Positions 53,596-62,282 of a stretch of DNA of 64,000 nt are shown here, in pieces (positions within the stretch are counted from its first letter, which is position 1; the number at the start of each line of letters is the position of its first letter). The stretch covers positions 136,679 through 200,678 of the forward strand of contig NZ_LGED01000200.1 of assembly GCF_001280085.1 (NCBI RefSeq), written 5' to 3'. Source of the DNA: Saccharothrix sp. NRRL B-16348 (GTDB lineage Bacteria > Actinomycetota > Actinomycetes > Mycobacteriales > Pseudonocardiaceae). A model generated the notes under the pieces. That model was not told the origin of the DNA and made no database searches. It worked only from the letters and a program-made list of their open reading frames with translations. The position numbers and the translations under genes are program-made.

Positions 53596-53622
53596 TTGAC
53601 AGAGGTACCCCCGGGGGTACCT
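53596..53622 (+). promoter_or_regulatory. TTGACA element with perfect CsoR-like palindrome
   Basis: TTGACA (53596-53601) is followed by the perfect 20-base palindrome AGGTACCCCCGGGGGTACCT (53603-53622). It faces the copper-ATPase remnant and is probably the surviving promoter of that gene. Confidence 0.75.
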
Positions 53623-53689
53623 TTCGATTTGTGGGTAGGGCACCCGCCCTGTACGGGCTACTTGCACACGAGCGGCAAGGACGACTTGC

Positions 53690-54120
53690 GCCGAGGTCGG
53701 GATCACCGAGGTCGTCGCCGAGGTGCTGCCGAAGGACAAGGTCGACGTGATCACGCGCTTGCAGTCCGAGGGCAAGGTCGTGGCGATGGTGGGTGACGGC
53801 GTGAACGACGCCGCCGCGCTCGCCAAGGCCGACCTGGGCCTGGCCATGGGCACCGGCACCGACGCGGCGATCGAGGCAGGCGACCTGACGCTCGTGCGGG
53901 GCGACCTGCGTGCGGCGGCGGACGCGATCCGGCTGTCCCGGCGGTGGCGGCGGCCGGGCTGCTCAACCCGATGATCGCGGGCGCGGCGATGGCGTTCTCG
54001 TCGGTCTTCGTGGTGTCGAACAGCCTGCGCCTGCGCGGCTTCCGCAGCACGGCCACGGACACCGGGACAGCGTCGGTCCCGGCGAAGGCGGAAGAGCGCG
54101 AGCTGGCCGAAGCAGTGTGA
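53690..54120 (+). pseudogene. copA: Remnant of a copper-translocating P-type ATPase
   Basis: The remnant starts at [20 protein letters not shown] and contains the hinge motif [20 protein letters not shown] and [16 protein letters not shown] of CopA. After AIRLSRR the frame changes and resumes as [20 protein letters not shown] and NSLRLRGF, the last transmembrane helix. The intervening helix region (about 30 residues) is gone, with CCGGCGG present at the junction, so a repeat-mediated deletion is likely. More than 500 N-terminal residues, including the CPC and DKTGT motifs, are also missing. An intact CsoR-like promoter lies 70 bases upstream. Confidence 0.85.
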
Positions 54121-54126
54121 CCACCT

Positions 54127-54163
54127 GGCGTCCGGAGCGGTCTGCACGGCCGTTCCGGACGCC
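54127..54163. terminator. Terminator between the copA remnant and nuoN
   Basis: GGCGTCCGGA (54127-54136) and TCCGGACGCC (54154-54163) form a ten-base stem between converging stop codons, so it may act in both directions. Confidence 0.75.
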
Positions 54164-54168
54164 TTGCG

Positions 54169-55572
54169 TCATGTGCCGAGAACGGCGAGCAGAGGACCGG
54201 TCAGCAGCCCCAGCAGCACGGACACGGCGGCCGTCGCGTAAGCGGTGCGCATCGCCCAGCGGCTGATCTCAGGTGCGGCCGACTCCTCACCTCGGAACGC
54301 CGGGCCGATCCACCGCAGGTAGTAGAAGACACTGATGACCGTGTTGATGGCGGCCACGACGACGAGCCACACGAGGTCGGCGTCGAAGGCGGCGGTGAAC
54401 ACGGTGAGCTTGCCCGCGAACACGACGGTCGGCGGTGTGCCGACGAGGCCGAGCAGCAGCACGACGAGGCTGAGCGTGAGCCATCGGTGGCGGCGGATCA
54501 AGCCCCGGTAGTCGGCGAGGACCGTCGCGCGGGGGAGTGCGCACACCACGGCGAACGCGCCCAGGTTGGTCACGGCGTATCCGCCGAGGTAGAGCAACAC
54601 GCTGGGCAGCGCGAGCTCACTGCGGCCGTCCGCGGCGACGCCGACGAGCAGGTAGCCGACCTGGCTGATCGTGGAGTACGCCAGCAGTCGGCGGACGTTG
54701 TCCTGGAAGAACGCTGCCAGGTTGCCCAACGTCATCGTCACGGCAGCGATGATCGCGACCAGAAGCGCCCAGTCCACCCGCGTCTGCCCCAGCGGCACGG
54801 CGACGAACCGGTAGATCGCGACCACCGCGCCGATCTTGGGCACCGTCGTGATGAACGCCGCGACCACGGGCTTGGCCCCCTCGGTCACGTCGGGCACCCA
54901 GAAGTGGGCCGGCACCGCGCCGGCCTTGAACAGCAACCCGGCCAGGACCGCGATCGCACCCACAGCCAAGCCCGCAACGGGTGCGTCCGCGAGCCCGCTG
55001 CTCAAGGCGGTGTACTCGGTCCCACCGCCCACGCCGAAGAGCACCACGAGACCGGCCAGCATCGTGACGCCGAGCAGGGCTCCCATCAGGTAGAACTTGA
55101 GCGCCGCCTCGGTGCCGGGCGAGTCCTTGGCGAAGCCCGCGAGCGCGTAGAGGGGGATGCTGGCCAGCAGGTAGCCGGCGGCCAGCAGCATGAGGTCGCT
55201 CGACCCGGCCAGGAGCACGCTGCCCAACCCGGCGAGCAACAGCAGCACGACGAACTCGCTCTCCCGCATCGCGCCGCGGATGGAATCACCCGCCAGACCC
55301 AGCACCAGCAGCACGGACAGCAGCACGGCGACCCGCGTGGCGTTGGTCGCGACGTCCACCACGTAGGTCTCACCGAACACCGCCATCGGCTCGCCGGACC
55401 ACGCGGAGGCCGTCACGACCAGACCGGCCCCGCAGGCGAGCGCGGCCAGCAGCCGCACCAGCCACTGCCGGTGTTTCGGCAAGTAGGAGCCGAGGAGCAG
55501 GCCGAGCACGGCGGCGCCGGCGAGAAGGATCTCGGGCAGCAGGGCGAGGGGGTTCTCGTCCATCATCTCCAC
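54169..55572 (-). CDS. nuoN: NADH-quinone oxidoreductase subunit N-like
   Basis: The 467-residue antiporter-like subunit has about 14 helices. It keeps proton-channel features: the ALKFYLMGALLGVTMLAG block, a Lys in LLFKAGAVPAHFWVPDV and QDNVRRLLAYSTISQVGY. In complex I, NuoN is one of three proton-pumping subunits. It is the last gene of the membrane-arm operon on the minus strand and starts seven bases after the nuoM stop codon. Confidence 0.92.
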   Translation of the reverse strand: MEMMDENPLALLPEILLAGAAVLGLLLGSYLPKHRQWLVRLLAALACGAGLVVTASAWSGEPMAVFGETYVVDVATNATRVAVLLSVLLVLGLAGDSIRGAMRESEFVVLLLLAGLGSVLLAGSSDLMLLAAGYLLASIPLYALAGFAKDSPGTEAALKFYLMGALLGVTMLAGLVVLFGVGGGTEYTALSSGLADAPVAGLAVGAIAVLAGLLFKAGAVPAHFWVPDVTEGAKPVVAAFITTVPKIGAVVAIYRFVAVPLGQTRVDWALLVAIIAAVTMTLGNLAAFFQDNVRRLLAYSTISQVGYLLVGVAADGRSELALPSVLLYLGGYAVTNLGAFAVVCALPRATVLADYRGLIRRHRWLTLSLVVLLLGLVGTPPTVVFAGKLTVFTAAFDADLVWLVVVAAINTVISVFYYLRWIGPAFRGEESAAPEISRWAMRTAYATAAVSVLLGLLTGPLLAVLGT

Positions 55573-55579
55573 GACGGTG

Positions 55580-57076
55580 TCACCCGCCGAGGATCGAGGT
55601 GAGCACCCGCGAGGCGGGCTCGATGAGGTCCAGCAGGAAGCGCGGGAAGAGTCCGATGACGATCGCCAGCACGATGAGCGGCGCGATGGAGGTCGCCTCC
55701 GGGGCGGTGAGGTCCCGGAACGGGCCGTTGGGCGAGCGGAACGAGCCCATCAGCAACTGCTGCAGGGCGCGTAGGAACAGCGCGGCCGTGATCAGGATGC
55801 CCAGGAAGGCCACGGCGGTGGATACCGGTGCGCTGCCGAGCGACCCGGTGAAGATCTGGAACTCGGCGATGAACCCGGAGAAGCCCGGCAACCCCAACGA
55901 GGCGAACGCGGCCAGACCCGTCAACCCGGCGAAGCGCGGCGCCTGCGCCGCCAACCCGCCGTAGCGGTCCATCTCGTAGGTGCCGCCGCGCTCGTAGAGC
56001 ACACCGGCAAGCAGGAACAGCGCGCCGGTGATCAGGCCGTGGCTCACCATCTGGGTGACCGCGCCGGTCACCGCGAGCGCACGGGCCTGCGCGTCGGACG
56101 ACGAGATCACCCCGGCCGCGCCGACGGCGAGGATGACGTATCCCATGTGGTTGACCGACGTGTAGGCGATCATCCGCTTGAAGTCGCGCTGTGCCAACGC
56201 CACCAACGCCCCGTACACGACGCTCACCACGCCGATGACCACGAAAACCATCGCGTAACTCCGCCAGGTGTCCGGCAGCGCGGGCATGGCGATGCGCACG
56301 AAACCGTAGGTGCCCATCTTCAGCAGCACGCCGGCGAGGATCGCCGACCCGGCCGCCGGTGCTTCGGTGTGCGCGGGCGGTAGCCAGGTGTGGAACGGGA
56401 TGGTCGGCGTCTTGATCGCCAGTCCCAGAGCCAGTGCCGCCAGCACCAACGCCGCTATGGTGCCCTTGCCCGCCAGCGGGTCCTGGCGGATCAGTTCCAC
56501 GATGTCGAAGGTGTGCGGTACGGCTGCGAGGTACAGGCCGATGAACCCGAGCAGCAGTGCCAACGAGCCGAGGAACGTGTAGAGGAAGAACTTCAGCGCG
56601 GCGCGGGCCGCGTCCCGATGGCCCCAGCCGGCGATCACGAAGTACATGCCCACGATGGACAGGTCGAAGAAGACGAAGAACAGGATGAGGTCGAGCGAGA
56701 CGAACAACCCGAGGCACACCGTCTCCAGGAACAGGAACAGCGCCGCGTACGACCGGACCCGTCGCGTCTCCCGCGCGGAGTAGATCGCGCAGGCCAGGAA
56801 CAGCACCGTCGTGAGCGCCACCAGCGGCAGGCTCAGCCCGTCGACGCCGACGTGGTAGCCGGAGTCCACGCTCGGGATCCAGCGCCGGTCGACCTCGTAG
56901 GCGAACCCGGATTCCCCAGGTCGGTAGCCGATCCACAACGCGACGACGAGCACCAGGTCCAGCGCGCTCGCCGCGATCCAGATCGACCGCACGACCCGGT
57001 CGCTCACCCGGGGCAGCGCGAGCAGCGCCACCGCCACGGCGACCGGTAGGAAGACCACGATGCTGAGCACGTTCAC
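55580..57076 (-). CDS. nuoM: NADH-quinone oxidoreductase subunit M-like
   Basis: The 498-residue antiporter-like membrane subunit shows VGVDGLSLPLVALTTVLF, FFDLSIVGMYFVIAGWG, LKFFLYTFLGSLALL, AIKTPTIPFHTWLPPAHTEA with the conserved Lys, and MIAYTSVNHMGYVILAVGA. It overlaps no gene but follows nuoL directly (GTG 57076, nuoL stop at 57078-57080). The key charged residues of the proton path appear intact. Confidence 0.93.
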   Translation of the reverse strand: MNVLSIVVFLPVAVAVALLALPRVSDRVVRSIWIAASALDLVLVVALWIGYRPGESGFAYEVDRRWIPSVDSGYHVGVDGLSLPLVALTTVLFLACAIYSARETRRVRSYAALFLFLETVCLGLFVSLDLILFFVFFDLSIVGMYFVIAGWGHRDAARAALKFFLYTFLGSLALLLGFIGLYLAAVPHTFDIVELIRQDPLAGKGTIAALVLAALALGLAIKTPTIPFHTWLPPAHTEAPAAGSAILAGVLLKMGTYGFVRIAMPALPDTWRSYAMVFVVIGVVSVVYGALVALAQRDFKRMIAYTSVNHMGYVILAVGAAGVISSSDAQARALAVTGAVTQMVSHGLITGALFLLAGVLYERGGTYEMDRYGGLAAQAPRFAGLTGLAAFASLGLPGFSGFIAEFQIFTGSLGSAPVSTAVAFLGILITAALFLRALQQLLMGSFRSPNGPFRDLTAPEATSIAPLIVLAIVIGLFPRFLLDLIEPASRVLTSILGG

Positions 57077-57077
57077 C

Positions 57078-58973
57078 TCATCCTCGTCCGACGACGATCA
57101 CCAGCAACGCCAGCACCGCGAGAGCGACCACGGCTTGGGCGTAGTAGTGGTGCAGCCGGCCGGTCTGCGGCCGCCTGGCCACACGGCCGAGATCACGCGT
57201 GACGCCCGTGATCCACCGCACCAGCCGGTCCACCGACCAGTCGACCTTCGCATCGGCGACACGCGCCACCACGCCGCCCAGACCCGCCGTCACGCGCACG
57301 CCACCGTCCACGAAGCGGTCGTCGAAGCGGGCGAGCAACCCGGCGAGCGCGACCACGGGCGTGCCGAAGCCCCTGCGCACCCCGGCGTCCAGCACCCGGT
57401 CGTCGAAGCGGGCCAGCAACCCTGCGAGCCCGACCACCGGCCCGCCGACGCCCCTGCTCACCAGCGCGTCCAAGTGCAACCATGCGGACAGCGCCCGCAC
57501 CCGGCCCGCGAGAACGTCCGAACCGCGACGAGTCGACGCCGCCGCTGACCCAAGCGCGACCAAGGCGATCACCGCGGACAGCACGGCCTCCCACCACCGG
57601 GAATCGCCCAAGCCGAACACCGCACCCAGTCCTGCCGCGCCGACCGCCAAAACGGGCAGCGGCCACTGCTGAAGTCGTGTCACCACCCTCGTGCCACGTT
57701 CCTCGGTGTCGAACTCGGGGCTCACCGCCGGCGGTCCCCACAGCAGGAACAACGCCCGGCCCGCGTACAGGCCGCTCGCCACCGCCGCGGCGAGTCCCAC
57801 CACGTACAGCGCGGAAGAAGAGTGCAGTGCCGAGCTCAGCACGGCGTCCTTGGTGAACCAGATCGACAACGGCGGCACACCGGCCAGCGCGACCGCTCCG
57901 ACGCCGAAGCTGATCCCCACCACCGGATAACGCCGCCCGACGCCACGCAACGCATCCAGATCCTTGGTACCCAAAGCCGTGAGCCAGGCGCCCGCGCACA
58001 GGAACAGCAAGCTCTTCGTCGCCGCGTGCGAGACCAACTGCCCGGTACCGGCCGCCAGGCCACCGGCGCCTGCGGCGAGCACCATGAACCCGACCTGGGA
58101 GCACGTCGAGGCGGCCAGCAACTGCTTGAGGTCCCGCTGCACCACTGCCACCGCGCCGAGCACCAACGCCGTCAGCGCGCCGACCCAGGCGACCACCGCG
58201 GCCGCCCACCCGGTCGCACCGAGCAGGGGCTGCACCCGGAGCAGCAGGTACGCCCCCGCCGCGACCATCGTGGCCGAGTGCAGCAGCGCGGACACCGGGC
58301 TTGGGCCGGCCATCGCGCGGGACAACCAGAAGCTGAACGGCAACTGCGCCGACTTGCCGAGAGCCGCCACGACCACACCCGCCGCCGCCACGTCCCGCCA
58401 CCCCGGCTCGATCTCCGGCAGATCGGCCAGCGCGAGTCCACCGGAACCACCGGCCAGCATCGCCCCCGCGGCCAGGTAGAGGCCGAGGTCGCCGGTCCGC
58501 GTGGTCAGGAACGCGACGCCGCCCGACGCGACCCGGTTCTCGTCACGCCACCAGAAGCCGATGAGCGCGTAGGAGGTCGCGCCCATCACCTCCCACGACA
58601 TCAGCAGCGCCGTCATCGTCGTCGCGGTGACGGTCACCAGCATCGCGCCCGCGAACAGCAGCACCAGCCCGAAGAACCGAGCCCGAGCGTCGCTGATCTC
58701 ACCGGCCGAGAACACCAGCACTGCCAGCAGCACGGCGGTCACGGTCACCACCATCACGGCGGACAGCCCGTCCACCGCCAGCCCGACCGGAATACCGTCG
58801 AGCAGCGGCGCCGACACCGCCGGACGCGTGACCGCGACCCACATCGCCAGCACGAGCACGACGACACCGGTGCCCACGGCGGCTGCCGAGGCGAGTCGAT
58901 CGGCCCGCCGACCGACGACGGCCAGCACGGAACCGATGACGACCGGCACGGCTACGAGCAACCACAGCAGCAC
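57078..58973 (-). CDS. nuoL: NADH-quinone oxidoreductase subunit L-like
   Basis: The 631-residue subunit has the NuoL core (LLMSWEVMGATSYALIGFWW, LGKSAQLPFSFWLSRAMAGP, VSALLHSATMVAAGAYLL, SHAATKSLLFLCAGAW) and a long C-terminal extension towards the lateral helix. Compared with canonical NuoL, the usual PFH-WLP-AM-GPTPVSA block is diverged at its start. The extension holds an in-frame tandem duplication of 27 residues (LAGLLARFDDR repeated). It follows nuoK by four bases. Confidence 0.9.
   Translation of the reverse strand: MLLWLLVAVPVVIGSVLAVVGRRADRLASAAAVGTGVVVLVLAMWVAVTRPAVSAPLLDGIPVGLAVDGLSAVMVVTVTAVLLAVLVFSAGEISDARARFFGLVLLFAGAMLVTVTATTMTALLMSWEVMGATSYALIGFWWRDENRVASGGVAFLTTRTGDLGLYLAAGAMLAGGSGGLALADLPEIEPGWRDVAAAGVVVAALGKSAQLPFSFWLSRAMAGPSPVSALLHSATMVAAGAYLLLRVQPLLGATGWAAAVVAWVGALTALVLGAVAVVQRDLKQLLAASTCSQVGFMVLAAGAGGLAAGTGQLVSHAATKSLLFLCAGAWLTALGTKDLDALRGVGRRYPVVGISFGVGAVALAGVPPLSIWFTKDAVLSSALHSSSALYVVGLAAAVASGLYAGRALFLLWGPPAVSPEFDTEERGTRVVTRLQQWPLPVLAVGAAGLGAVFGLGDSRWWEAVLSAVIALVALGSAAASTRRGSDVLAGRVRALSAWLHLDALVSRGVGGPVVGLAGLLARFDDRVLDAGVRRGFGTPVVALAGLLARFDDRFVDGGVRVTAGLGGVVARVADAKVDWSVDRLVRWITGVTRDLGRVARRPQTGRLHHYYAQAVVALAVLALLVIVVGRG
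57316..57477. repeat. Tandem 81-base repeat inside nuoL
   Basis: Two 81-base units begin at 57316 and 57397 with CGGTCGTCGAAGCGGGC. Each encodes 27 residues with VV-LAGLLARFDDR on the minus strand, and a weaker third unit precedes them (GGVVARVADAKVD). Because 81 is a multiple of three, the reading frame is kept. Confidence 0.8.
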
Positions 58974-58977
58974 GCCG

Positions 58978-59283
58978 TCAGCCCTTCAGATCCGTGGCCA
59001 TGTCGGTCATGTCGACGTCCCGGCTGCGGAAGATCGCTGTGGTGACGGCGAAACCGACCGCCATCTCGATGGCCATCGCGGTCACCGCAAGCAGCACGAT
59101 CACCTGCCCGTCGCCGCGGTCGGGCGAGGTGTGGAACCAGAACGCGGCGGCGCCCACGATGACCGCGTTCACCATCAGCTCCAGCCCCATCATGATCATC
59201 ACGATGGACTGCTGGGACAACGCGCCGTACAGCCCGACGCTGAACAGCGCGGACGCGAGCAGCAGGAAAGCCGGGAGGCTCAT
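58978..59283 (-). CDS. nuoK: NADH-quinone oxidoreductase subunit K-like
   Basis: The 101-residue, three-helix subunit retains the two functional glutamates, in MIMMGLELMVNAVI and AMAIEMAVGFAV. Its ATG overlaps the nuoJ stop by four bases. Confidence 0.92.
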   Translation of the reverse strand: MSLPAFLLLASALFSVGLYGALSQQSIVMIMMGLELMVNAVIVGAAAFWFHTSPDRGDGQVIVLLAVTAMAIEMAVGFAVTTAIFRSRDVDMTDMATDLKG

Positions 59284-59843
59284 CGGCCCAGGCCTCCCCG
59301 GATCGGGTCACGCGGGCGTTCGCGCTCCAGCCGGTCGCCGTAGCGGTCGTAGCGGCCCCGGTGCGTGGCCAGGACGACCGTGCACACCATGGTCGCGAAC
59401 AACGCCAGGCCGAGCACGATCATGACCAGCATCTTCGACCCCATCAGGGCTTCGCCGAGTTGCATCGTCGGGTCCTCCGGCCGCGGAGCGGACGATGTCG
59501 GCCACGGTGTGAGCAGCACACCGGACGCGAGCAGGACGAACGTGCCGACGGCGATGGCCAGCGAGCCTTTCTGGTTGTGCACCATCGTCATCGGCATCAG
59601 GCCCGCCGGGTTCATCATGTACATGATCATGAAGACCGCCATGACGACCATCTCCATGATCATCATGAGGATGACCAGCACGCCGAGGTAGGGCAAGTCC
59701 AGCAGCAGCACGGTGCCCGCCGCGAAGATGAACGACGCCAGCAACGCGAACGTGGCGCGGGCCATCGAGTCCACTCGGAACACCGCGACCCCGGTCGCCA
59801 CGGCGAGCACCGCGCACACCCAGAACAGCACGTCACGCCACAC
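59280..59843 (-). CDS. nuoJ: NADH-quinone oxidoreductase subunit J-like
   Basis: The 187-residue subunit has five helices and the typical VLVILMMIMEMVVMAVFMIM stretch at the third helix, and a C-terminal tail with MQLGEALMGSKMLVMIVLGL. The usual GAI/Y pi-bulge sequence is replaced by a Met-rich run (about 15 Met in 60 residues), which is unusual. It lies six bases after nuoH. Confidence 0.9.
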   Translation of the reverse strand: MWRDVLFWVCAVLAVATGVAVFRVDSMARATFALLASFIFAAGTVLLLDLPYLGVLVILMMIMEMVVMAVFMIMYMMNPAGLMPMTMVHNQKGSLAIAVGTFVLLASGVLLTPWPTSSAPRPEDPTMQLGEALMGSKMLVMIVLGLALFATMVCTVVLATHRGRYDRYGDRLERERPRDPIRGGLGR

Positions 59844-59849
59844 CGGAGA

Positions 59850-60770
59850 TCACCTCCACACGACCACGACGGACACGAACAACGCCTGGAGCAACATCGT
59901 CGGGATCAGCACCATCCACGCGATCTCCTGGAACCTGTCCACCCGGATGGTCGGGAACCGACGTCCGGCCCACACCAACAGCGCCAGCACGGCGGCGGTC
60001 TTGATCACCGACCACAGCCAACCGGGCAGCAGCGGCCCGTTACCGCCGCCCAGGAACAGCGGCACCGCCATCGCCGCGCCAGACGTGAGCAGCAGCCACC
60101 GCCCGGCGACGAACACCAGTCGGTCCACACCCGACAGCTCCGCCAGCACGCCGCCCGCCGCGTCGGCTCCGGTGGCCTGGTCGAACGGCCGGGAGAACGC
60201 CATGGCCGGCACCGACACCAGGTAGACGACGAACGCGATCGGCATCCAGACCACGAACCACACCTCGTCCTGCGCCGCCACGATGTCGCCCACCCGCAGC
60301 GACCCCGCGCCGAGCGCCGCGGTGATCAGCGCGAACATGTGCGGCAACTCGTACGCCAGGCCCTGGGCAACAAACCGGTAGCCGGCCACCAGGCCGAACG
60401 CCGAGTTCGCGCCCCAGCCCACCAACCACACTGCCGCCCAGGCAACGACCTCCATCGCGTTGAACCACACGACACCAACCGACAGGTCGCCGACCACCCA
60501 GTCACCCAACGGTGTGGCGGCCGACGCCAGTACCGCCGCAACCAGCAGCACAACCCCGCCCGCTCGCCACAGCGTGAAGTCGGCGGCGAGCGTGCCGCGG
60601 CGTTGCTGCACCAAGAGCCCAGCTGTGGCACGGAGTGGTCGGGCGAAGTCGAGCGGGGCGCCCGCGGCCTTCGACGCCAGCACGGAGTCCAACGAGGCGG
60701 CTGCCAGCGCGAAGGCGACCAGGACCAGCGGCAACAGGAGGCCGCCCCACCACGCTGTCTCCTCAACCAT
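59850..60770 (-). CDS. nuoH: NADH-quinone oxidoreductase subunit H-like, diverged quinone loop
   Basis: The 306-residue, eight-helix subunit keeps YELPHMFALITAALGAGSLR and FSRPFDQ, but the acidic loop that follows PFD in NuoH (EAE-EL-GY-TEYSG) reads ATGADAAGGVLAELSG, so most of the carboxylates and the GYxTEYSG sequence are gone. In canonical complex I this loop lies by the quinone chamber, so quinone coupling is probably altered or lost. It overlaps the upstream gene by eight bases. Confidence 0.88.
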   Translation of the reverse strand: MVEETAWWGGLLLPLVLVAFALAAASLDSVLASKAAGAPLDFARPLRATAGLLVQQRRGTLAADFTLWRAGGVVLLVAAVLASAATPLGDWVVGDLSVGVVWFNAMEVVAWAAVWLVGWGANSAFGLVAGYRFVAQGLAYELPHMFALITAALGAGSLRVGDIVAAQDEVWFVVWMPIAFVVYLVSVPAMAFSRPFDQATGADAAGGVLAELSGVDRLVFVAGRWLLLTSGAAMAVPLFLGGGNGPLLPGWLWSVIKTAAVLALLVWAGRRFPTIRVDRFQEIAWMVLIPTMLLQALFVSVVVVWR

Positions 60771-61878
60771 GCGCGTGCACCCGCCGGCCGAGGTCCAAGC
60801 CCACGCCGGCCACGATCAATCGCGCGGCGGACAACTCCGTACCGACCAACAGGTGCGGGAGGACGTCCGACGAGAGCGTCTCGTCTTCTCCCTCGATCCA
60901 GCGGTAGAGGCGATCAAGGGTATCGGCGCCCTCATGCTCGCCGATACCTGCCAGCGACCACCGCAGCGTCCGGGAACGCCGCACCCGCTTGGCCCAGCGG
61001 TCCAGTTGGGGTTCGGGTGTCCACCCGGCCAAGATGTCGTCTCGCAGGCCTCGTGCAGTGGTGGCCGCGTCCTGCCAGCCGGCGACGGACAGCAACCTGG
61101 CCGCGCTGTCGAGCCGGTGGACGAGCGCAGGGTCGGCAACCTCTTGGTGCCATGACGGGTGATGCCCACCGTCGAGCAGTTCCACCTGTGCCTCTTGGAC
61201 CACGTCTCCCTGCAGGACCGTGTGAACGATGAGACCTTCCGGCCAGTCCGGCAGGGCCGGGCCCAGCGGAACGTGCAGCACATCGAGCATCAGACCGTCG
61301 CGGTCGGCCGCGCGGTCCGCCATCGGCACCCCACCGGGCATCTCCGTGCCGGACATGTCGTGCCCGTGGTGACCGCCGTGCGTCGAATCGGTGTCAGGTT
61401 CTTCCTCGCGGTGCTGTTCTTGGGGATCGTGTTGGTGAACCGCCTCGTGCCGGTGGCCACCGTGGTCCGCGTTCGGTGTGGCGGACCCGCAGGACATGCC
61501 TGAGCCGCAGGACATCTCGTGTGCGTCCCCAGGAAGCTCCGCCGGTTGATGAGCGGCTTCGTCGCGTTGGCGCACCCGGTCGTGCAGTCGATCGACTGCG
61601 GCGTCCAGTGCGGTCGGCGCTTCCGTCGCGGCGGTGACGTGGGTGCGTGCCCGTGGAAGAGGCATGGCGTGCCACACGCGGTCGATGTAGGTGTCCAGTC
61701 CGGATGTGGGCCGGCCGGCGACAACGAGCAGGTTCGCCTCGGCCGGACTGCTCGCGGTCGACCAGCCCCGTTCCCGGATGACCCGTTCCACGGCGAAGCG
61801 AGCGAGGGTGCCGCCGGGCGAGGTGATGACGAAGGGCCGCGGGGGAGTGCGCTTGAGGAACCACTCGATCAGGTCCAT
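60763..61878 (-). CDS. NuoB/NuoD-like fusion lacking Fe-S ligands, with Cys/His/Met-rich linker
   Basis: The 371-residue protein has an N-terminal part (about residues 25-82) that aligns with NuoB around SSPAEANLLVVAGRPTSGLD (NuoB: ASP-QADLLIVAGTVT) but has none of the N2-cluster cysteines. A linker (about 119-187) is rich in metal ligands (MSCGSGMSCGS, HGGHRHEAVHQH, HGGHHGHDM). The C-terminal part from about 192 (LGPALPDWPEGLIVHTVLQG, DVVQEAQV) recalls the start of NuoD. It replaces the whole peripheral arm at this locus and overlaps nuoA by ten bases and nuoH by eight. ATG 61878 fits the NuoB-like start. The alignments are by eye. Confidence 0.65.
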   Translation of the reverse strand: MDLIEWFLKRTPPRPFVITSPGGTLARFAVERVIRERGWSTASSPAEANLLVVAGRPTSGLDTYIDRVWHAMPLPRARTHVTAATEAPTALDAAVDRLHDRVRQRDEAAHQPAELPGDAHEMSCGSGMSCGSATPNADHGGHRHEAVHQHDPQEQHREEEPDTDSTHGGHHGHDMSGTEMPGGVPMADRAADRDGLMLDVLHVPLGPALPDWPEGLIVHTVLQGDVVQEAQVELLDGGHHPSWHQEVADPALVHRLDSAARLLSVAGWQDAATTARGLRDDILAGWTPEPQLDRWAKRVRRSRTLRWSLAGIGEHEGADTLDRLYRWIEGEDETLSSDVLPHLLVGTELSAARLIVAGVGLDLGRRVHAHG

Positions 61879-62210
61879 CGGAACACGCCTTCCCGCCAGG
61901 CGTACCAGACCCCGGCCATCAACACCGAGAGGAAGAGGAACATCTCGACCACCGCCGGCGTGCCCAGCTCCGCCACGACGAGCGTCCACGGGTACATGAA
62001 GACCATCTCCATGTCGAACGCGAGGAACACCATCGTGATCGTGTACCAACGCACGTGATAGCGGGAGACCGCGTGCTCGCTCGGCAGGTGCCCGGAGAGG
62101 AACGGCGACGCGTCGGTCATCGCCGCGCTCAGGCGGAACAACGTGGCCGCGCCGTACAGCGCCGCCACCGAGGCGATCGTCACCGCCGGCAGTGTCACGA
62201 GGCCGGTCAT
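61869..62210 (-). CDS. nuoA: NADH-quinone oxidoreductase subunit A-like
   Basis: The 113-residue, three-helix subunit has the NuoA core VRWYTITMVFLAFDMEMVFMYPW. The loop that normally reads PYECG is PFLSG here, losing the conserved Glu and Cys near the quinone entrance. It is the first gene of the membrane-arm operon and lies 72 bases behind the M56 protease gene on the same strand. Confidence 0.9.
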   Translation of the reverse strand: MTGLVTLPAVTIASVAALYGAATLFRLSAAMTDASPFLSGHLPSEHAVSRYHVRWYTITMVFLAFDMEMVFMYPWTLVVAELGTPAVVEMFLFLSVLMAGVWYAWREGVFRWT

Positions 62211-62282
62211 GTTCCCCGACTATCCACGGTCGTAGATTTTAGGGGCCGGACGATCGACTCGCGACCGATGCGATCGACGACG

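Noticed and set aside
57822..61232. Very long plus-strand frames rich in His, Arg and Gln over the nuo genes
   Set aside because: They are mirror images of hydrophobic Leu/Val/Ala codons of the membrane subunits and encode no plausible protein.
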